37,745 nt of DNA from Candidatus Kuenenia stuttgartensis (GCA_945860405.1 CAMARC010000006.1:1-37745); one strand, 5' to 3'. Counted from the first letter of the stretch, positions 8,914 to 18,433 are shown. Notes: generated from the letters alone by a model not told the origin. Numbers and translations: made by a program.

Positions 8914-9660
8914 ATGACTCGACTTCCCCCCCAACGCTGCGCTGCCGGCTTCATCTTTGCCCTCGAGACCGAGGCCGATCCATTCGCCGCACGCGTCTGC
9001 GACGCGACGATCCTCCGCGGCCCGCTGCTTTCGTTCCACGAGGGAACGATCGCCGGGCGACGGGTGGCCTGGGTCGTCTCGGGAGCCGGGATCGCCGCTG
9101 CCGGCCGGGCCGCCACGGTGCTCCTCGAAGGGCACGCCCCCGGGCTCCTGGTCAGCGCCGGATTCGCAGGGGGCCTCGACCCGGCGCTCGCCCGGGGGGC
9201 TTTGGTGCTCGCCACCGGCGCGGTGCGCGCAGGGGCCCCACGACTTCCTCTGGCTCAGTTCGCCTCCCTGCTTCCGGCAGCCTCCACCGACGTGGACATC
9301 GTCACCGTCGACTCGATCGTGGCCACGACCGCGGCGAAGCGCGACCTCCATGCCGCCACTGGCGCAAGCATCGTCGACATGGAGACCTACGCCGTGGCGG
9401 CGGCCGCTACCGCGGCAAGGATCCCCTGTGCCTCGGTGCGAATCGTGTCGGACGGGGCCGGGGATGAACTTCCCGCCGACCTAGCCCGGCTCGTGACTCC
9501 CCAGTCGGCGTTTCGTCGCGCCGGAGCCGCCCTGGCCGCGATCGGCCGGAAGCCCGCCGCCGCGGGGACGATGTGGCGGCTGTGGGAAAACGCCGTCGTC
9601 GACGGTCGCGCCCTCGCCGCGGCGCTCGAACGCCTCGTCGCTGCCCTCCCGGAAGCATGA
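8914..9660 (+). CDS. hpnG: Nucleoside phosphorylase-fold protein, probable HpnG (adenosylhopane nucleosidase)
   Basis: A 248-residue member of the purine nucleoside phosphorylase / MTA-SAH nucleosidase superfamily. The fold signature is SAGFAGGLDPAL (nucleoside/phosphate-binding loop) and VDMETYAVAAAA, whose Met-Glu pair binds the ribose in this family; a later SVRIVSDGAGDE strand carries the base-binding Asp. In hopanoid producers the family member HpnG removes adenine from adenosylhopane to give ribosylhopane. The assignment rests on context, with hpnC-D-E, shc and hpnH all within 13 kb. An ordinary MTA/SAH nucleosidase is the alternative. The gene converges on hpnE with 41 bases between stops. 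Confidence 0.72.
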   Translation: MTRLPPQRCAAGFIFALETEADPFAARVCDATILRGPLLSFHEGTIAGRRVAWVVSGAGIAAAGRAATVLLEGHAPGLLVSAGFAGGLDPALARGALVLATGAVRAGAPRLPLAQFASLLPAASTDVDIVTVDSIVATTAAKRDLHAATGASIVDMETYAVAAAATAARIPCASVRIVSDGAGDELPADLARLVTPQSAFRRAGAALAAIGRKPAAAGTMWRLWENAVVDGRALAAALERLVAALPEA

Positions 9661-9701
9661 TCGAAGGTGCCTTGGCCCGGTCGTGACCGATGCCGCCCGG
9701 A

Positions 9702-11105
9702 TCAGGCGCCGAACAGCAGTCGGGCAAGCAGGCCGCGGGGCAGATCGGGGGAAAGCCCGCGGTCCTGGCGGCGCAGTCCCTCAGGCGCCACCACCGGTAG
9801 CAGCGTCGCCGCCGCGATTCGACCGCTCCGCACGGCCCCTTCCATCGTCGATGGCCACCCCGTGGCGGTCCAATCCCCCGCCAGCGTCAGATTCCTGATC
9901 CGCGTGGCAGCCCCAGGGCGGACAGCATCGACGCCGGGGCGCACCGAGAGAACGGCGGTCGGATCGGTCACCACCCGACTGCCGAGGAGCGTTGCGGTCC
10001 GCGCTGCGGGAAAAACCTCGCGGAGCTCGTCGACGACCGTGGCCACGAGCCGATCGCGATCACCACCGAGCAGGCCGCGCGAAGCGCTGATCACCACCTG
10101 GCAGTAGCCGGCGCCGGGCGCGCCTTCAGCGGCCTCGGACCGAAACACCCACTGCGACACGCGCCCCACGAGCACGGCATGGGGCAGATCGATGACTTGC
10201 CGGTCGAACCACAGATGGACGGCCGTGATCGGCGACGCCGCGAGTCGTTCCTCGGCCTGTGGAATCAACTCCGGTACGAGTCGCGCCGCGGCCCGCCAAG
10301 GGACGGCGACGATGACACCATCACAGGCCACCACCCCTCCCGGGATACCGACACCACGAACTTCGTCTTCGTCGCGCTCGATGCCCTGGACGGGCGTGCC
10401 TGTTTCGATCCGCACGCCGGTCTCCCGCAACCAGTCGAGCAATCGCTCGCCAAAGAGGACGCCGAGCGGCTCTACCGGCACGTGGAGATCGGCGGCTTTG
10501 GGGTGGGCGAGAAATCCGTCGACGGCCACCTTGCGCGCCGCCGAAACGCTGACGAGATCAATCGACTCGCCGAGGGCACTTTCCAGCACCGGCTGCCAGA
10601 AGAGCCGCACGACCCGCTCCGGCTGGCCGATCCGCTCGAGCCAGGCCGCCGCGGTGTCGTCGAGCGCCGGCCCGCGTGTCCGGGCGAGGCGGAGCATCCC
10701 GAGGCCGAGCCGGGCACGCTCCCACCACGAGAAGTGCCGCATCCCGAAGAGGAGCGGAGCGAGGTGGAGCGGCGCCGGCAGGCTCGACCATGGAGTGCAT
10801 GCCGAGCGCTCCCCTGTAGGCGAGATGAACCACAGCGTCCGGTCGTGCCGCAGGCTCCCCGCGAACCCCGCTCGACCGGCGAGATCGAGGAAGTTGGTGC
10901 AGCACCCCATCGCCACATGCTGGCAGGCATCGACGAGCCCACCACCGACGGGATCATCGAACGAGGCGGCGCGTCCCCCGACCCGCCGCCGCGCTTCGAG
11001 CACCGTCACCCGACAGCCTCCGTCGACGAGCGCCGCGGCAGCAGCGAGGCCGGCCAGCCCGGCACCGACGACAACGACATGGGGCGCGGTGGGTGCGTTC
11101 ACCAT
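9702..11105 (-). CDS. hpnE: Hydroxysqualene dehydroxylase HpnE (FAD-dependent)
   Basis: A 467-residue flavoprotein of the amine oxidase/phytoene desaturase type. The N-terminal dinucleotide-binding loop is VVVVGAGLAGLAAA (G14, G16, G19), followed by the acidic strand end VLEARRRVGGRA. A C-terminal FAD segment includes LAGDWTATGWPSTMEGAVRSG. HpnE reduces hydroxysqualene to squalene, the last step of the HpnCDE route from farnesyl diphosphate. It is the third gene of a tight minus-strand operon: its ATG overlaps the 3' end of hpnD by 7 bases. Length and neighbours fit the hopanoid-associated family better than carotenoid desaturases. Confidence 0.92.
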   Translation of the reverse strand: MVNAPTAPHVVVVGAGLAGLAAAAALVDGGCRVTVLEARRRVGGRAASFDDPVGGGLVDACQHVAMGCCTNFLDLAGRAGFAGSLRHDRTLWFISPTGERSACTPWSSLPAPLHLAPLLFGMRHFSWWERARLGLGMLRLARTRGPALDDTAAAWLERIGQPERVVRLFWQPVLESALGESIDLVSVSAARKVAVDGFLAHPKAADLHVPVEPLGVLFGERLLDWLRETGVRIETGTPVQGIERDEDEVRGVGIPGGVVACDGVIVAVPWRAAARLVPELIPQAEERLAASPITAVHLWFDRQVIDLPHAVLVGRVSQWVFRSEAAEGAPGAGYCQVVISASRGLLGGDRDRLVATVVDELREVFPAARTATLLGSRVVTDPTAVLSVRPGVDAVRPGAATRIRNLTLAGDWTATGWPSTMEGAVRSGRIAAATLLPVVAPEGLRRQDRGLSPDLPRGLLARLLFGA

Positions 11106-11986
11106 GGTTCACCAATTCCCCGGGGGCCGGTGGCTACCGCCATCAAGGCCGCCCCGGCAAGGAGCGGCTTCGGAGGGCTCACGCGCTTGAAAAAAATCCC
11201 GGCTCCGCTGCGTCGCACGGCGTGGAAGATGGTTCGATAGGCCCCATACATCGCCCGGAAGACGATCCGTCCATCGGTCGAGAGCAGTCCGTCGAGGGCC
11301 CGAGCCCGCCGGTAGTAGCCACCGGCCCTGGCGACCTCGATCGCCGCAAGTCGACGGAGGGCATCGGCCGCCTCCGGGCGACGGAGGTCGGCTCTACTGC
11401 ATCCGGCAGCGGCGAGGTCCGCGGCAGGAAGATAGAGCCTGCCACGGTCGAGATCCTCCGGGATGTCGCGGAGGATATTGGTCAGCTGGAAAGCCAATCC
11501 ACAGGCGTGCCCCGCGGGGATCGCCTCCGACGAACGGAATCCCCAGATGTGGATGGCCGCGAGGCCGACGGCGCTGGCGACGCGGCCGCAGTAGAGTTCG
11601 AGCGCACCGACATCGGAGATGTCGAGAGGGTGGAGATCCATTCGCACGCCGTCGAGCACGGCCCGGAGGTAGTCGGGGGGGATGCCGTATCGGCGCACGG
11701 TGTCGACCAGCGCCCGAATCACCGGGTCGGCCGAACCGGCGCCCCGCAGAGCCCCTTCGAGGTCGGCGGCAAACGCGTCGAGGGCCACTTCCGCGGACCG
11801 GGGATCGACCTTTTCCCCCTCGGCTCCGTCGACGATGTCATCCGCCCGACGGCAGAAGGCATAGAGCGCCGTGGTACCGCGGCGTTTCTCCGCTGGGAGG
11901 AGACGGATCGGCAGGGCGAAGCTCGAACCGCTCCTCCGGAGAAGCGCGGCACAGGCCTCGTGATCGGCGGCAAGCCCGCTGCTCAT
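11099..11986 (-). CDS. hpnD: Presqualene diphosphate synthase HpnD
   Basis: A 295-residue squalene/phytoene-synthase-fold enzyme. The two Mg-binding Asp motifs are present: DDIVD at 49-53 (in CRRADDIVDG) and DIPED at 174-178 (in QLTNILRDIPEDLDRG), along with GRLYLP. HpnD condenses two farnesyl diphosphates to presqualene diphosphate, which HpnC turns into hydroxysqualene. The ATG at 11986 overlaps the hpnC stop (ATGA), and the 3' end overlaps hpnE, which points to translational coupling. HpnC and HpnD are homologs; I assign D to this gene from the DDIVD and DIPED motifs and the usual C-D-E order. Confidence 0.92.
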   Translation of the reverse strand: MSSGLAADHEACAALLRRSGSSFALPIRLLPAEKRRGTTALYAFCRRADDIVDGAEGEKVDPRSAEVALDAFAADLEGALRGAGSADPVIRALVDTVRRYGIPPDYLRAVLDGVRMDLHPLDISDVGALELYCGRVASAVGLAAIHIWGFRSSEAIPAGHACGLAFQLTNILRDIPEDLDRGRLYLPAADLAAAGCSRADLRRPEAADALRRLAAIEVARAGGYYRRARALDGLLSTDGRIVFRAMYGAYRTIFHAVRRSGAGIFFKRVSPPKPLLAGAALMAVATGPRGIGEPW

Positions 11987-12981
11987 CGCCCCCCCCGAAA
12001 CCGATCCGCGACCGTTCCCCAGGCAACGGCAAGCGCCGCCCGGGCCGCGAGGCGGGATTTCTGCAAGCGCCCCAGCGACGGACGGGCCCGGAGGGTGTCG
12101 AAGCCGATCGCTTGAATAGCATCGGCCACGGCACGTCCACCGGCGAGAAACATCCCGATCGCGGCCCGCAGGCTCCGCGGTGCGCGACGGGCAAGAGGGG
12201 CGCCTGCATCGAAAAGACCGCGAGCCCAGTCAACCTCGTCACGAATCAAAGCCTTGAAGGCGGGGGTGCCGGTCGGTTCGTCGAGCGTCGACTCCGCGAC
12301 CCCATGCCGACGGAGATCCTCGGCCGGCAGGTAAACCCGGCCGGCGCGCCGGTCCCGCCGGACATCCTGCCAGAAGTTCACCAACTGCAGCCCCGTGCAG
12401 ATTCGATCCGACATCGCCACCAACTCTGGATCGCGACACTCCTCGAGCCCGAGGACGATGCGGCCCACCGGATCGGCGGATCGCCGACAGTAGGCGACGA
12501 GGTCGTCCCGCGTGCCATAGCGCACCGTGGCCCCGCGGGCGTCGAAGCGCTGATCCTCGTCGAAGGCATCGAGGAGGTGGGCAAAAGGCTCGATCCCCAG
12601 GCCGGTGCGCCGGACGGTATCGGCCAGCGCCACGAACACCGGATGGTCGGGCCGGCCGGCGAAGCAGGCCTCCAGTCGGCGCCGCCATGCGCCGAGCGCT
12701 TCCTCCGCTGCAGCAGGGGAGGGAGCCTCGTCGGCGAGATCGTCACTCCACCGGGCGTAGGCGTAGACGTTGGCGAGGTCCTGACGGAGACGGGAGGGAA
12801 CGATCCGGCTAGCGACGGTGAAGTTCTCGTAGTGGCTCTCCGCGACCTGGCGACACCAGCTCTCGGCGGCGGCCAGATCGAGGCTGACCGGCACCTCGTG
12901 GAGGATCCACGGGGTGGCATCCCGGCAGTCGGGATCGGTGCCCGGAGTGCCGTCCGTCGGCTGGATGGTGGGGCGAACCAT
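11983..12981 (-). CDS. hpnC: Hydroxysqualene synthase HpnC
   Basis: A 332-residue squalene/phytoene-synthase-fold enzyme converting presqualene diphosphate to hydroxysqualene. Asp motifs are DDLAD (80-84, in YARWSDDLADE) and DVRRD (206-210, in LVNFWQDVRRDRRAGR). The N-terminal signature is SHYENFTVASRIVP, typical of the HpnC branch. The ATG at 12981 gives a family-like length; the frame stays open further upstream but that sequence is not protein-like. It is the first gene of the hpnC-D-E operon and is divergent from ispH, with 133 bases between starts that must carry both promoters. Confidence 0.92.
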   Translation of the reverse strand: MVRPTIQPTDGTPGTDPDCRDATPWILHEVPVSLDLAAAESWCRQVAESHYENFTVASRIVPSRLRQDLANVYAYARWSDDLADEAPSPAAAEEALGAWRRRLEACFAGRPDHPVFVALADTVRRTGLGIEPFAHLLDAFDEDQRFDARGATVRYGTRDDLVAYCRRSADPVGRIVLGLEECRDPELVAMSDRICTGLQLVNFWQDVRRDRRAGRVYLPAEDLRRHGVAESTLDEPTGTPAFKALIRDEVDWARGLFDAGAPLARRAPRSLRAAIGMFLAGGRAVADAIQAIGFDTLRARPSLGRLQKSRLAARAALAVAWGTVADRFRGGR

Positions 12982-13114
12982 GGCGTGGACGGCTCTTTCC
13001 GGGGTGGACAGCGTGAACAAAAGCCATGGATGCCTTTGTCGCCGGAAAGCTAGGATATCCGGTTCGCCTCCTGCCTGCCCCCCCGCTCCCGTCAATTCCA
13101 GCCTGGAACGCACG

Positions 13115-14065
13115 ATGAAGATCCTCCTTGCCGGCCCCCGCGGTTTCTGTGCCGGTGTCAACATGGCGATCGAGACGCTGGAGACGGCGATCCGCATTCA
13201 CGGCACCCCGATCTACGTCTATCACGAGATCGTCCACAACAAGCATGTTGTCGATCGGTTCGTGCGCGAGGGGGCGGTGTTCGTCGATCGGGTGGAGGAA
13301 GTGCCTGAGGGTGCGGTGCTGCTGTTCTCGGCACACGGCGTCGCTCCGGAGGTCCGGCGGGTTGCGGCCGAGCGCCGGCTTCTGGCGATCGATGCCACCT
13401 GTCCCCTCGTGACGAAGGTTCATCTCGAAGCGATCAAGTACGCCAAGAGCGGTCACCGCATCGTGCTCATCGGTCACGAGGGGCACGACGAGGTGATCGG
13501 GACCATGGGGCAGGCGCCGGAGGCGTTCACGCTCGTCGATTCCCCGGAGGAGGTCGACGGCCTCACCTTCGGCCCGGACGATCGTCTCGCCTATCTGACC
13601 CAGACGACGCTCTCCGTCGACGACGCTTCCCGGATCATCACCCGCTTGAAAGCCAGGTTCCCCCAGATCGTCGGCCCGCCGAAGGATGACATCTGCTACG
13701 CCACTCAAAACCGCCAGGAGGCCGTCCGCACCCTCGCCGATGACGCCGATGTCGTGATCGTGCTGGGAAGTCAAAACAGTTCAAACAGCCAGCGGCTCGC
13801 CGAGCTCGCCCGCGAACGGGGCATTCCTTCCCATCTCATCGATGGTGCCAACGAGATCGACGCCGGCTGGTTCCGTGGCGACGAAACGGTGGTCATCACC
13901 GCGGGGGCGAGCGCCCCGGAGAGCGTTGTCCAGGATTGCGTCCGCTGGCTCCAGGAGCGCTACCAGGCGACCGTGGAAGAGCGATCGATCCGCGAGGAGG
14001 ATGTCTATTTCCCTCTCCCGAAGGAACTCCGCTCAGGGACGGCCTCACGGCCCCAGAACTCCTGA
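13115..14065 (+). CDS. ispH: 4-hydroxy-3-methylbut-2-enyl diphosphate reductase IspH (LytB)
   Basis: A 316-residue iron-sulfur enzyme, the last step of the MEP pathway, giving IPP and DMAPP. Three cluster-binding cysteines are visible: C12 (GPRGFCAGV), C96 (DATCPLVTKVH) and C194 (DDICYATQNRQ). The family strings YHEIVHN, LFSAHGV, GHEGHDEVIGT and TAGASAPESVV are present. The ATG at 13115 puts the FCAGV motif at the standard distance from the N-terminus. It is divergent from hpnC and supplies the C5 units for the adjacent hopanoid genes. It converges on ettA with 28 bases between stops. Confidence 0.97.
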   Translation: MKILLAGPRGFCAGVNMAIETLETAIRIHGTPIYVYHEIVHNKHVVDRFVREGAVFVDRVEEVPEGAVLLFSAHGVAPEVRRVAAERRLLAIDATCPLVTKVHLEAIKYAKSGHRIVLIGHEGHDEVIGTMGQAPEAFTLVDSPEEVDGLTFGPDDRLAYLTQTTLSVDDASRIITRLKARFPQIVGPPKDDICYATQNRQEAVRTLADDADVVIVLGSQNSSNSQRLAELARERGIPSHLIDGANEIDAGWFRGDETVVITAGASAPESVVQDCVRWLQERYQATVEERSIREEDVYFPLPKELRSGTASRPQNS

Positions 14066-14093
14066 TCCGACGCCTCGAACGGCCATCAGGGCT

Positions 14094-15767
14094 TCAGTGC
14101 TGGAGCTTCTTGTAGCGGAAGCGGTGGGGCTCGTCGGCAGCCATCCCTTGACGCTCGCGGCGGTTGACTTCGTACGCCTCGAAGTTTCCCTCGCAGACGT
14201 GGACGTAGCCGTCTCCCTCGAAGGCGATGATGTGGGTGGCCAGGCGATCGAGGAACCACCGGTCGTGGGTGATGACCACCACCGATCCGGCGAAGCTCGT
14301 GATCCCTTCTTCCAAGGAACGGAGCGTGTCGACGTCGAGATCGTTGGTCGGTTCGTCGAGCAGGAGGAGGTTGGACCCAGCGCGGAGGAGTTTCGCGAGA
14401 TGGACGCGGTTGCGTTCACCACCCGACAGCGTCCCGACCTTCTTCTGCTGGTCTGGCCCCTGGAAGTTGAACTTGGCGACGTAGCTGCGGGCATTCACGG
14501 TCCGCTTGCCGAGTTCGATCGTGTCGTGGCCGCCGGAGATCTCCTCGAACACCGTCTTGGCAGGATCGAGGGCATCGCGACTCTGGTCGACATAGCCGAT
14601 ATCGACGGTGGGCCCGACACGGAGCGTGCCTGAATCGGGCTTCTCCTGGCCGACGAGCATCCGGAAGAGCGTCGTCTTGCCGGCGCCATTGGGGCCGATG
14701 ATGCCGACGATCCCGCCGGGGGGGAGGCGGAAGGAGAGGTTTTCAAACAGGACCTTGTCGCCGAAGGCCTTGGAGAGCCCCTCCCCCTCGATGACGAGAT
14801 CGCCGAGCGAACGGCTGGCCGGGATGAAGATTTCCACCTCGGAATCGCGGGTGGCGGCCTGCTCGGCGGCCAGTTTTTCGTAGGAAGCGACCCGGGCCTT
14901 GCTCTTGGCCTGCCGCGCCTTCGGCGACATCCGGATCCACTCGATCTCCTTGTCGAGCGTCTTCTGGCGGGCGCTGGCCTGCTTCTCCTCGAGTTCGAGA
15001 CGGGCCTTCTTTTGGAAGAGCCACGACGAGTAGTTCCCCTCGAAGGGGATTCCCCGCCCGTGATCGACCTCGAGGATCCACTTCGCGACGTTGTCGAGGA
15101 AGTAACGGTCGTGGGTCACAGCGACGACCGTGCCGGGATACTCGGCGAGGTGCTTTTCGAGCCAGTCGACGCTCTCGGCGTCGAGATGGTTCGTCGGTTC
15201 GTCGAGGAGGAGCATGTCGGGGCGCTCGAGGAGGAGTTTGCACAGCGCCACGCGCCGCCGCTCGCCGCCGGAGAGGTTGGTCACCTCCCAGTCACCAGGA
15301 GGGAGGTTCATCGCGTCCATCGCGATCTCCACCTGCCGATCCAGATCCCAGGCCCCGCGGGCCTCGATCTGGTCTTGGACCGCCGCCTGCTCCGCCAGCA
15401 GCTTTTCCATCTCCTCCGGCTCCATCGGCTCACCGAGCCGGGCGTTGATCGCCTCGAAACGGGCCAGGATCGCCCGCGTCGGCGCGACCGCCTCCATGAC
15501 GTTCTCGAACACGGTCTTCGTCGTGTCGAGCTTCGGCTCCTGCTCGAGGTAGCCGGCGGTGTAGCCATCGGCGAGGCGGGTCTCCCCCTCATATTCCTTG
15601 TCGATGCCCGCCATGATCTTCATGAGCGTGCTCTTCCCGGCGCCGTTGCGGCCGAGGAGTCCGATCTTCGCCCCCGGATAGAAGGCGAGGTTGACGTTCT
15701 TGAGGAGTTCCCGCTGTCCGAACTTCTTGGTCAGGTCGGTGATCTGATAGATGAAGGCGGCGCCCAT
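14094..15767 (-). CDS. ettA: ABC-F ATPase EttA (energy-dependent translational throttle)
   Basis: A 557-residue soluble protein with two ABC ATPase domains and no membrane segment. Domain 1 has the Walker [10 protein letters not shown] (39-47), the signature [12 protein letters not shown] and [12 protein letters not shown] Lys/Glu-rich linker follows ([17 protein letters not shown]), then [15 protein letters not shown]. Domain 2 has [21 protein letters not shown] and [11 protein letters not shown]. The length and the start [17 protein letters not shown] match EttA, which binds the ribosomal E site and gates the first peptide bond according to ATP level. The frame continues upstream of 15767 but without family similarity. 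It is divergent from the rhodanese gene, and a promoter-like element lies 62 bases upstream. Confidence 0.95.
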   Translation of the reverse strand: MGAAFIYQITDLTKKFGQRELLKNVNLAFYPGAKIGLLGRNGAGKSTLMKIMAGIDKEYEGETRLADGYTAGYLEQEPKLDTTKTVFENVMEAVAPTRAILARFEAINARLGEPMEPEEMEKLLAEQAAVQDQIEARGAWDLDRQVEIAMDAMNLPPGDWEVTNLSGGERRRVALCKLLLERPDMLLLDEPTNHLDAESVDWLEKHLAEYPGTVVAVTHDRYFLDNVAKWILEVDHGRGIPFEGNYSSWLFQKKARLELEEKQASARQKTLDKEIEWIRMSPKARQAKSKARVASYEKLAAEQAATRDSEVEIFIPASRSLGDLVIEGEGLSKAFGDKVLFENLSFRLPPGGIVGIIGPNGAGKTTLFRMLVGQEKPDSGTLRVGPTVDIGYVDQSRDALDPAKTVFEEISGGHDTIELGKRTVNARSYVAKFNFQGPDQQKKVGTLSGGERNRVHLAKLLRAGSNLLLLDEPTNDLDVDTLRSLEEGITSFAGSVVVITHDRWFLDRLATHIIAFEGDGYVHVCEGNFEAYEVNRRERQGMAADEPHRFRYKKLQH

Positions 15768-15829
15768 CGGGAAGTCTTCTGTACGGAGGGGTGGGATCGC
15801 GGCCGGGCCGCGGGCAGGAGGGATCGCCC

Positions 15830-15838
15830 ATGATACCA
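15830..15838 (-). promoter_or_regulatory. ettA: Candidate extended -10 promoter of ettA
   Basis: On the minus strand TGG precedes TATCAT (5 of 6 consensus bases), an extended -10 about 62 bases before the ettA ATG. No clear -35 is seen. Confidence 0.3.
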
Positions 15839-16012
15839 CCCCTGGCCGGAATCGTGGACGGCGCCACCCGCGCATCCCCCCGGCCGCCGGAGCCGCTGAT
15901 GATCGTGGTGGCGGGGGGCTGATGGACTGCGGCATCCCCATCCACTACGATTCCCGCGGCGGCATCGATCCGAGGTCGCCGCCCCCAGAAACGGCGAGGA
16001 GAATCCGAATCC

Positions 16013-16882
16013 ATGGCTGGCTACGCGAATCCCGAAGTCCTTGTGAGCACCGAGTGGGTGGCCGAGCACGGCCACGATCCGAAGGTGCGGATCGTCGAAT
16101 CGAACGAGGACCGGGCGCTTTACACCCAGGGGCACGTGGCCGGCGCTGTCGAGATCGACTGGCAGGTCGACCTCCAGGATCAGGTCAGGCGTGACTACGT
16201 CGACCGGGCCGGGTTCGAGAAGCTCTGCCGCGACAACGGGATTTCCAACGACACGACCGTCGTGTTCTACGGCGACAAGAACAACTGGTGGGCCTGCTAC
16301 GCGTTCTGGGTGTTCAAGCTCTACGGCCATCCCGATTGCCGGATCATGAACGGCGGCCGGAAGAAGTGGCAACTCGAGGGACGGGCTTGGTCGACCGACC
16401 GTCCTGATGTGAAGCCCGGACACTACACGGCCCCCGAGCAGGATGGCTCGGTGCGTGCCCTCCGCGACGAAGTTCTCAAGCATCAGAAGGGGGGAAGGCC
16501 CCTCGTCGACGTCCGCTCGCCCGAGGAGTATTGCGGCGATCGGCTCCACATGCCCGACTATCCCAACGAGGGGGCGCTCCGTGGCGGCCACATCCCCGGC
16601 GCCGTCAACATCCCCTGGCCGCTGTCGGTCAACGACGATGGCACATTCAAGTCGGCCAAGGATCTCGAGAAGCTCTACGTGAAGGGGGCGGGGCTAAAGC
16701 GTCGCTCCCCCACGATCGCCTATTGCCGGATCGGCGAGCGGTCGAGCCTGACGTGGTTTGTCCTCACCTTCCTCCTCGGATTCGCGAAGGTGAAGAACTA
16801 CGACGGATCGTGGATGGAATGGGGCAACTGCGTCGGGGTGCCGGTCGTCAAGGGAACCACCCCCGATGGCTCGCCGGCGTGA
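16013..16882 (+). CDS. Sulfurtransferase with two rhodanese domains
   Basis: A 289-residue tandem-rhodanese protein of the thiosulfate/3-mercaptopyruvate sulfurtransferase type, probably cytosolic. Domain 1 (about 8-125) is the inactive structural copy: [12 protein letters not shown] is present but DKNNWW stands where a catalytic Cys would be. Domain 2 (about 145-285) has [22 protein letters not shown] and the active loop YCRIGERSS with C238. The loop composition (Arg, no CGSGVT) favours thiosulfate over mercaptopyruvate, though this is not certain. The ATG at 16013 follows GAGGAG. A hairpin with a T7 tract lies just after the stop. SufE is encoded next, suggesting linked persulfide handling. 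Confidence 0.9.
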   Translation: MAGYANPEVLVSTEWVAEHGHDPKVRIVESNEDRALYTQGHVAGAVEIDWQVDLQDQVRRDYVDRAGFEKLCRDNGISNDTTVVFYGDKNNWWACYAFWVFKLYGHPDCRIMNGGRKKWQLEGRAWSTDRPDVKPGHYTAPEQDGSVRALRDEVLKHQKGGRPLVDVRSPEEYCGDRLHMPDYPNEGALRGGHIPGAVNIPWPLSVNDDGTFKSAKDLEKLYVKGAGLKRRSPTIAYCRIGERSSLTWFVLTFLLGFAKVKNYDGSWMEWGNCVGVPVVKGTTPDGSPA

Positions 16883-16884
16883 CT

Positions 16885-16937
16885 GGTGGCACGCACGAAT
16901 GCTGTGCCGCCGCTGGGGCGCCACCGTCTGTTTTTTT
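16885..16937 (+). terminator. Intrinsic terminator after the rhodanese gene
   Basis: GGTGGC (16885-16890) pairs with GCCACC (16920-16925), with an alternative inner stem GGCAC/GTGCC (16888-16892 with 16904-16908). Five bases later comes an uninterrupted run of seven T (16931-16937). It begins three bases after the rhodanese stop codon. This is the only hairpin in the window with a good U-tract. Confidence 0.55.
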
Positions 16938-16949
16938 CGATTGATCGAA
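16936..16949. promoter_or_regulatory. Inverted repeat upstream of sufE
   Basis: TTCGAT and ATCGAA flank a 2-base TG spacer, about 27 bases before the sufE start. The symmetry and position suit a regulator-binding site. No cognate regulator is identified. Confidence 0.25.
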
Positions 16950-16976
16950 CCGAATCCGTTTTCCTGAACCGCCTTC

Positions 16977-17426
16977 ATGAGCACCGTCGCCCACCGGATC
17001 GATTCGATTGTCGAGGACTTCGCCGACCTCGAAGGGCGGGAGAAACTCGAACTCCTCCTCGAGTTTGCCGCCCGGCTTCCCGCGCTTCCTCCCCACATCG
17101 CGTCGCAGCGTGCCAGCGGTGACCACCGCGTCCACGAGTGTCAGACGCCGGTCTATCTCTGGCCGGAGCTGACTGCCGACGGCGCGAAGCTCCACGCCGA
17201 GGTCGCGGCCGAGGCTCCGACGGTGATGGGATTCGTCGCCATCCTCGCCGAGGCCGTCGATGGCCGTCCTGTCGACGAGGTGCTGATGATCCGCGACGAT
17301 CTCCTCGAGCGGATGGGATTGGCCCAAGTGCTCGGGATTCTCCGCACCCGCGGCCTGCGGGCGATTCTTGGCCATATCAAGCGTGGGCTGCTTGCCGCCT
17401 CCACCCCCCTGAAGGATTCCCCATGA
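16977..17426 (+). CDS. sufE: SufE-family cysteine desulfurase activator / sulfur acceptor
   Basis: A 149-residue SufE-fold protein. SufE accepts persulfide sulfur from a SufS-type desulfurase and passes it on for Fe-S cluster assembly. The acceptor Cys is C55 in RVHECQTPVYLW, at the same place as C51 of the E. coli protein. The N-terminal IVEDFADLEGREKLELLLEF and C-terminal MGLAQVLGILRTRGLRAIL segments are typical. No sufS or sufBCD genes are in the window. The stop overlaps the ATG of the ROK kinase (ATGA), so those two are translationally coupled. The rhodanese gene lies just upstream but is separated by a terminator. Confidence 0.93.
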   Translation: MSTVAHRIDSIVEDFADLEGREKLELLLEFAARLPALPPHIASQRASGDHRVHECQTPVYLWPELTADGAKLHAEVAAEAPTVMGFVAILAEAVDGRPVDEVLMIRDDLLERMGLAQVLGILRTRGLRAILGHIKRGLLAASTPLKDSP

Positions 17427-18433
17427 CCCGCGGTGTCGTCGCCGGTATCGATCTCGGGGGAACGGCCATCAACTACACCTTCCTCGATTCGGCTGGGCGA
17501 TTCCTCATCGAAGGTCTCTGCGAGCATCCCGCCCGGAGCGTCGAAGGGCCTGATGTCTGCCTCGCGCAGATCGTTGACGGGCTTGCCATCGCCGCCGGCC
17601 GAGCGGGACTGGACCTGTCCGACGTGGCAGCGATCGGCCTGGATACCCCCGGCCCGGCCAGCGCTGACGGCGTGCTCAGCCGCCGGGGCTCGACGAACTT
17701 CGCCCACGCCGCCTGGGCCGGCTTCGACATCCGCTCAGGCGTCTCCACCCGGATAGGCCTTCCGGTCACCTACCTCAACGACGGCAACGCAGCAGCGCTG
17801 TGGGGCCATGTCGCCCTCTTCGGTGACGACTCCGAAGCCACGAGCGTCGCGGCGATCGTGGGGACCGGGCTCGGCGGCGGCGTGATCCATGGTGGTAGGG
17901 TCGTGGCAGGGAGACGCGGATTCGGTGGCGAGCTCGGCCATGTCCTCATCCCCTGGACGTTGATCCCCGGGATCGAGGGGATCGATCCGGCCTGCAATTG
18001 CGGAAGGACGGGAGATCTCGAATCGCTCTGTTCGCTGACGGCGATCCGCCGCACGATTCTTCCCTGGTTCCTCGCCAAGAACCCAGGGCACGAACTCGCC
18101 CGACTGGCTGATCCCGCCGAGGCCGCCAAGCGGGTCCGTGGGCTGGCGGAGCGCGGCGACGAGCTTTGCCGGGAGGTGTTCCGCGTGCAGGCCCGGGCCC
18201 TCGGCCTGTTCTTCGACGAGATGGTCAACGTGTTCGATCCCGACGCCCTGATCGTGGGGGGAGGAGCCGTCGAGACCAGCGCCGCCTTCCGCGATTGGTT
18301 TGTTGACGAGATCCGCCGGGGCATGCCGACCCAACGCGAGGAACAGGCCGGGATCCCGATCCATGTCATCCGTGACGGTGACACGGCCGGCGCCCGGGGC
18401 GCGGCGATTGAAGCGGCGCGGACGCTGGCCTGA
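17423..18433 (+). CDS. ROK-family sugar kinase (glucokinase-like)
   Basis: A 336-residue ROK protein without the N-terminal helix-turn-helix of ROK repressors, so a kinase. The phosphate-1 motif is GIDLGGTAINYTFLD (8-22), the catalytic Asp is probably D120 in YLNDGNAAALWG, and the adenosine/phosphate-2 loop is VGTGLGGGVIHGG. The zinc motif is degenerate: CNCGRTGD (191-198) has Asp where the third Cys of C-x-C-G-x-x-G-C normally stands, and the spacing from the preceding Gly-His is longer than usual. The substrate is probably glucose or another hexose, unproven. It overlaps sufE by four bases and converges on hpnH. Confidence 0.9.
   Translation: MTRGVVAGIDLGGTAINYTFLDSAGRFLIEGLCEHPARSVEGPDVCLAQIVDGLAIAAGRAGLDLSDVAAIGLDTPGPASADGVLSRRGSTNFAHAAWAGFDIRSGVSTRIGLPVTYLNDGNAAALWGHVALFGDDSEATSVAAIVGTGLGGGVIHGGRVVAGRRGFGGELGHVLIPWTLIPGIEGIDPACNCGRTGDLESLCSLTAIRRTILPWFLAKNPGHELARLADPAEAAKRVRGLAERGDELCREVFRVQARALGLFFDEMVNVFDPDALIVGGGAVETSAAFRDWFVDEIRRGMPTQREEQAGIPIHVIRDGDTAGARGAAIEAARTLA

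Noticed and set aside
7072-9351. A 759-residue open frame on the minus strand opposite the second porin and hpnG
   Set aside because: It is antisense to two well-supported genes. Its translation is low-complexity Gly/Glu/Arg with no recognisable motif, as expected from GC-rich codon bias.
8914-9660. Annotation as plain MTA/SAH nucleosidase
   Set aside because: Not excluded, but the surrounding hopanoid genes make HpnG the better call; confidence was lowered accordingly.
11093-12115. A 340-residue plus-strand frame across hpnD and hpnC
   Set aside because: It is antisense to two overlapping genes with intact catalytic motifs, and its translation is Glu/Arg/Gly-rich shadow sequence.
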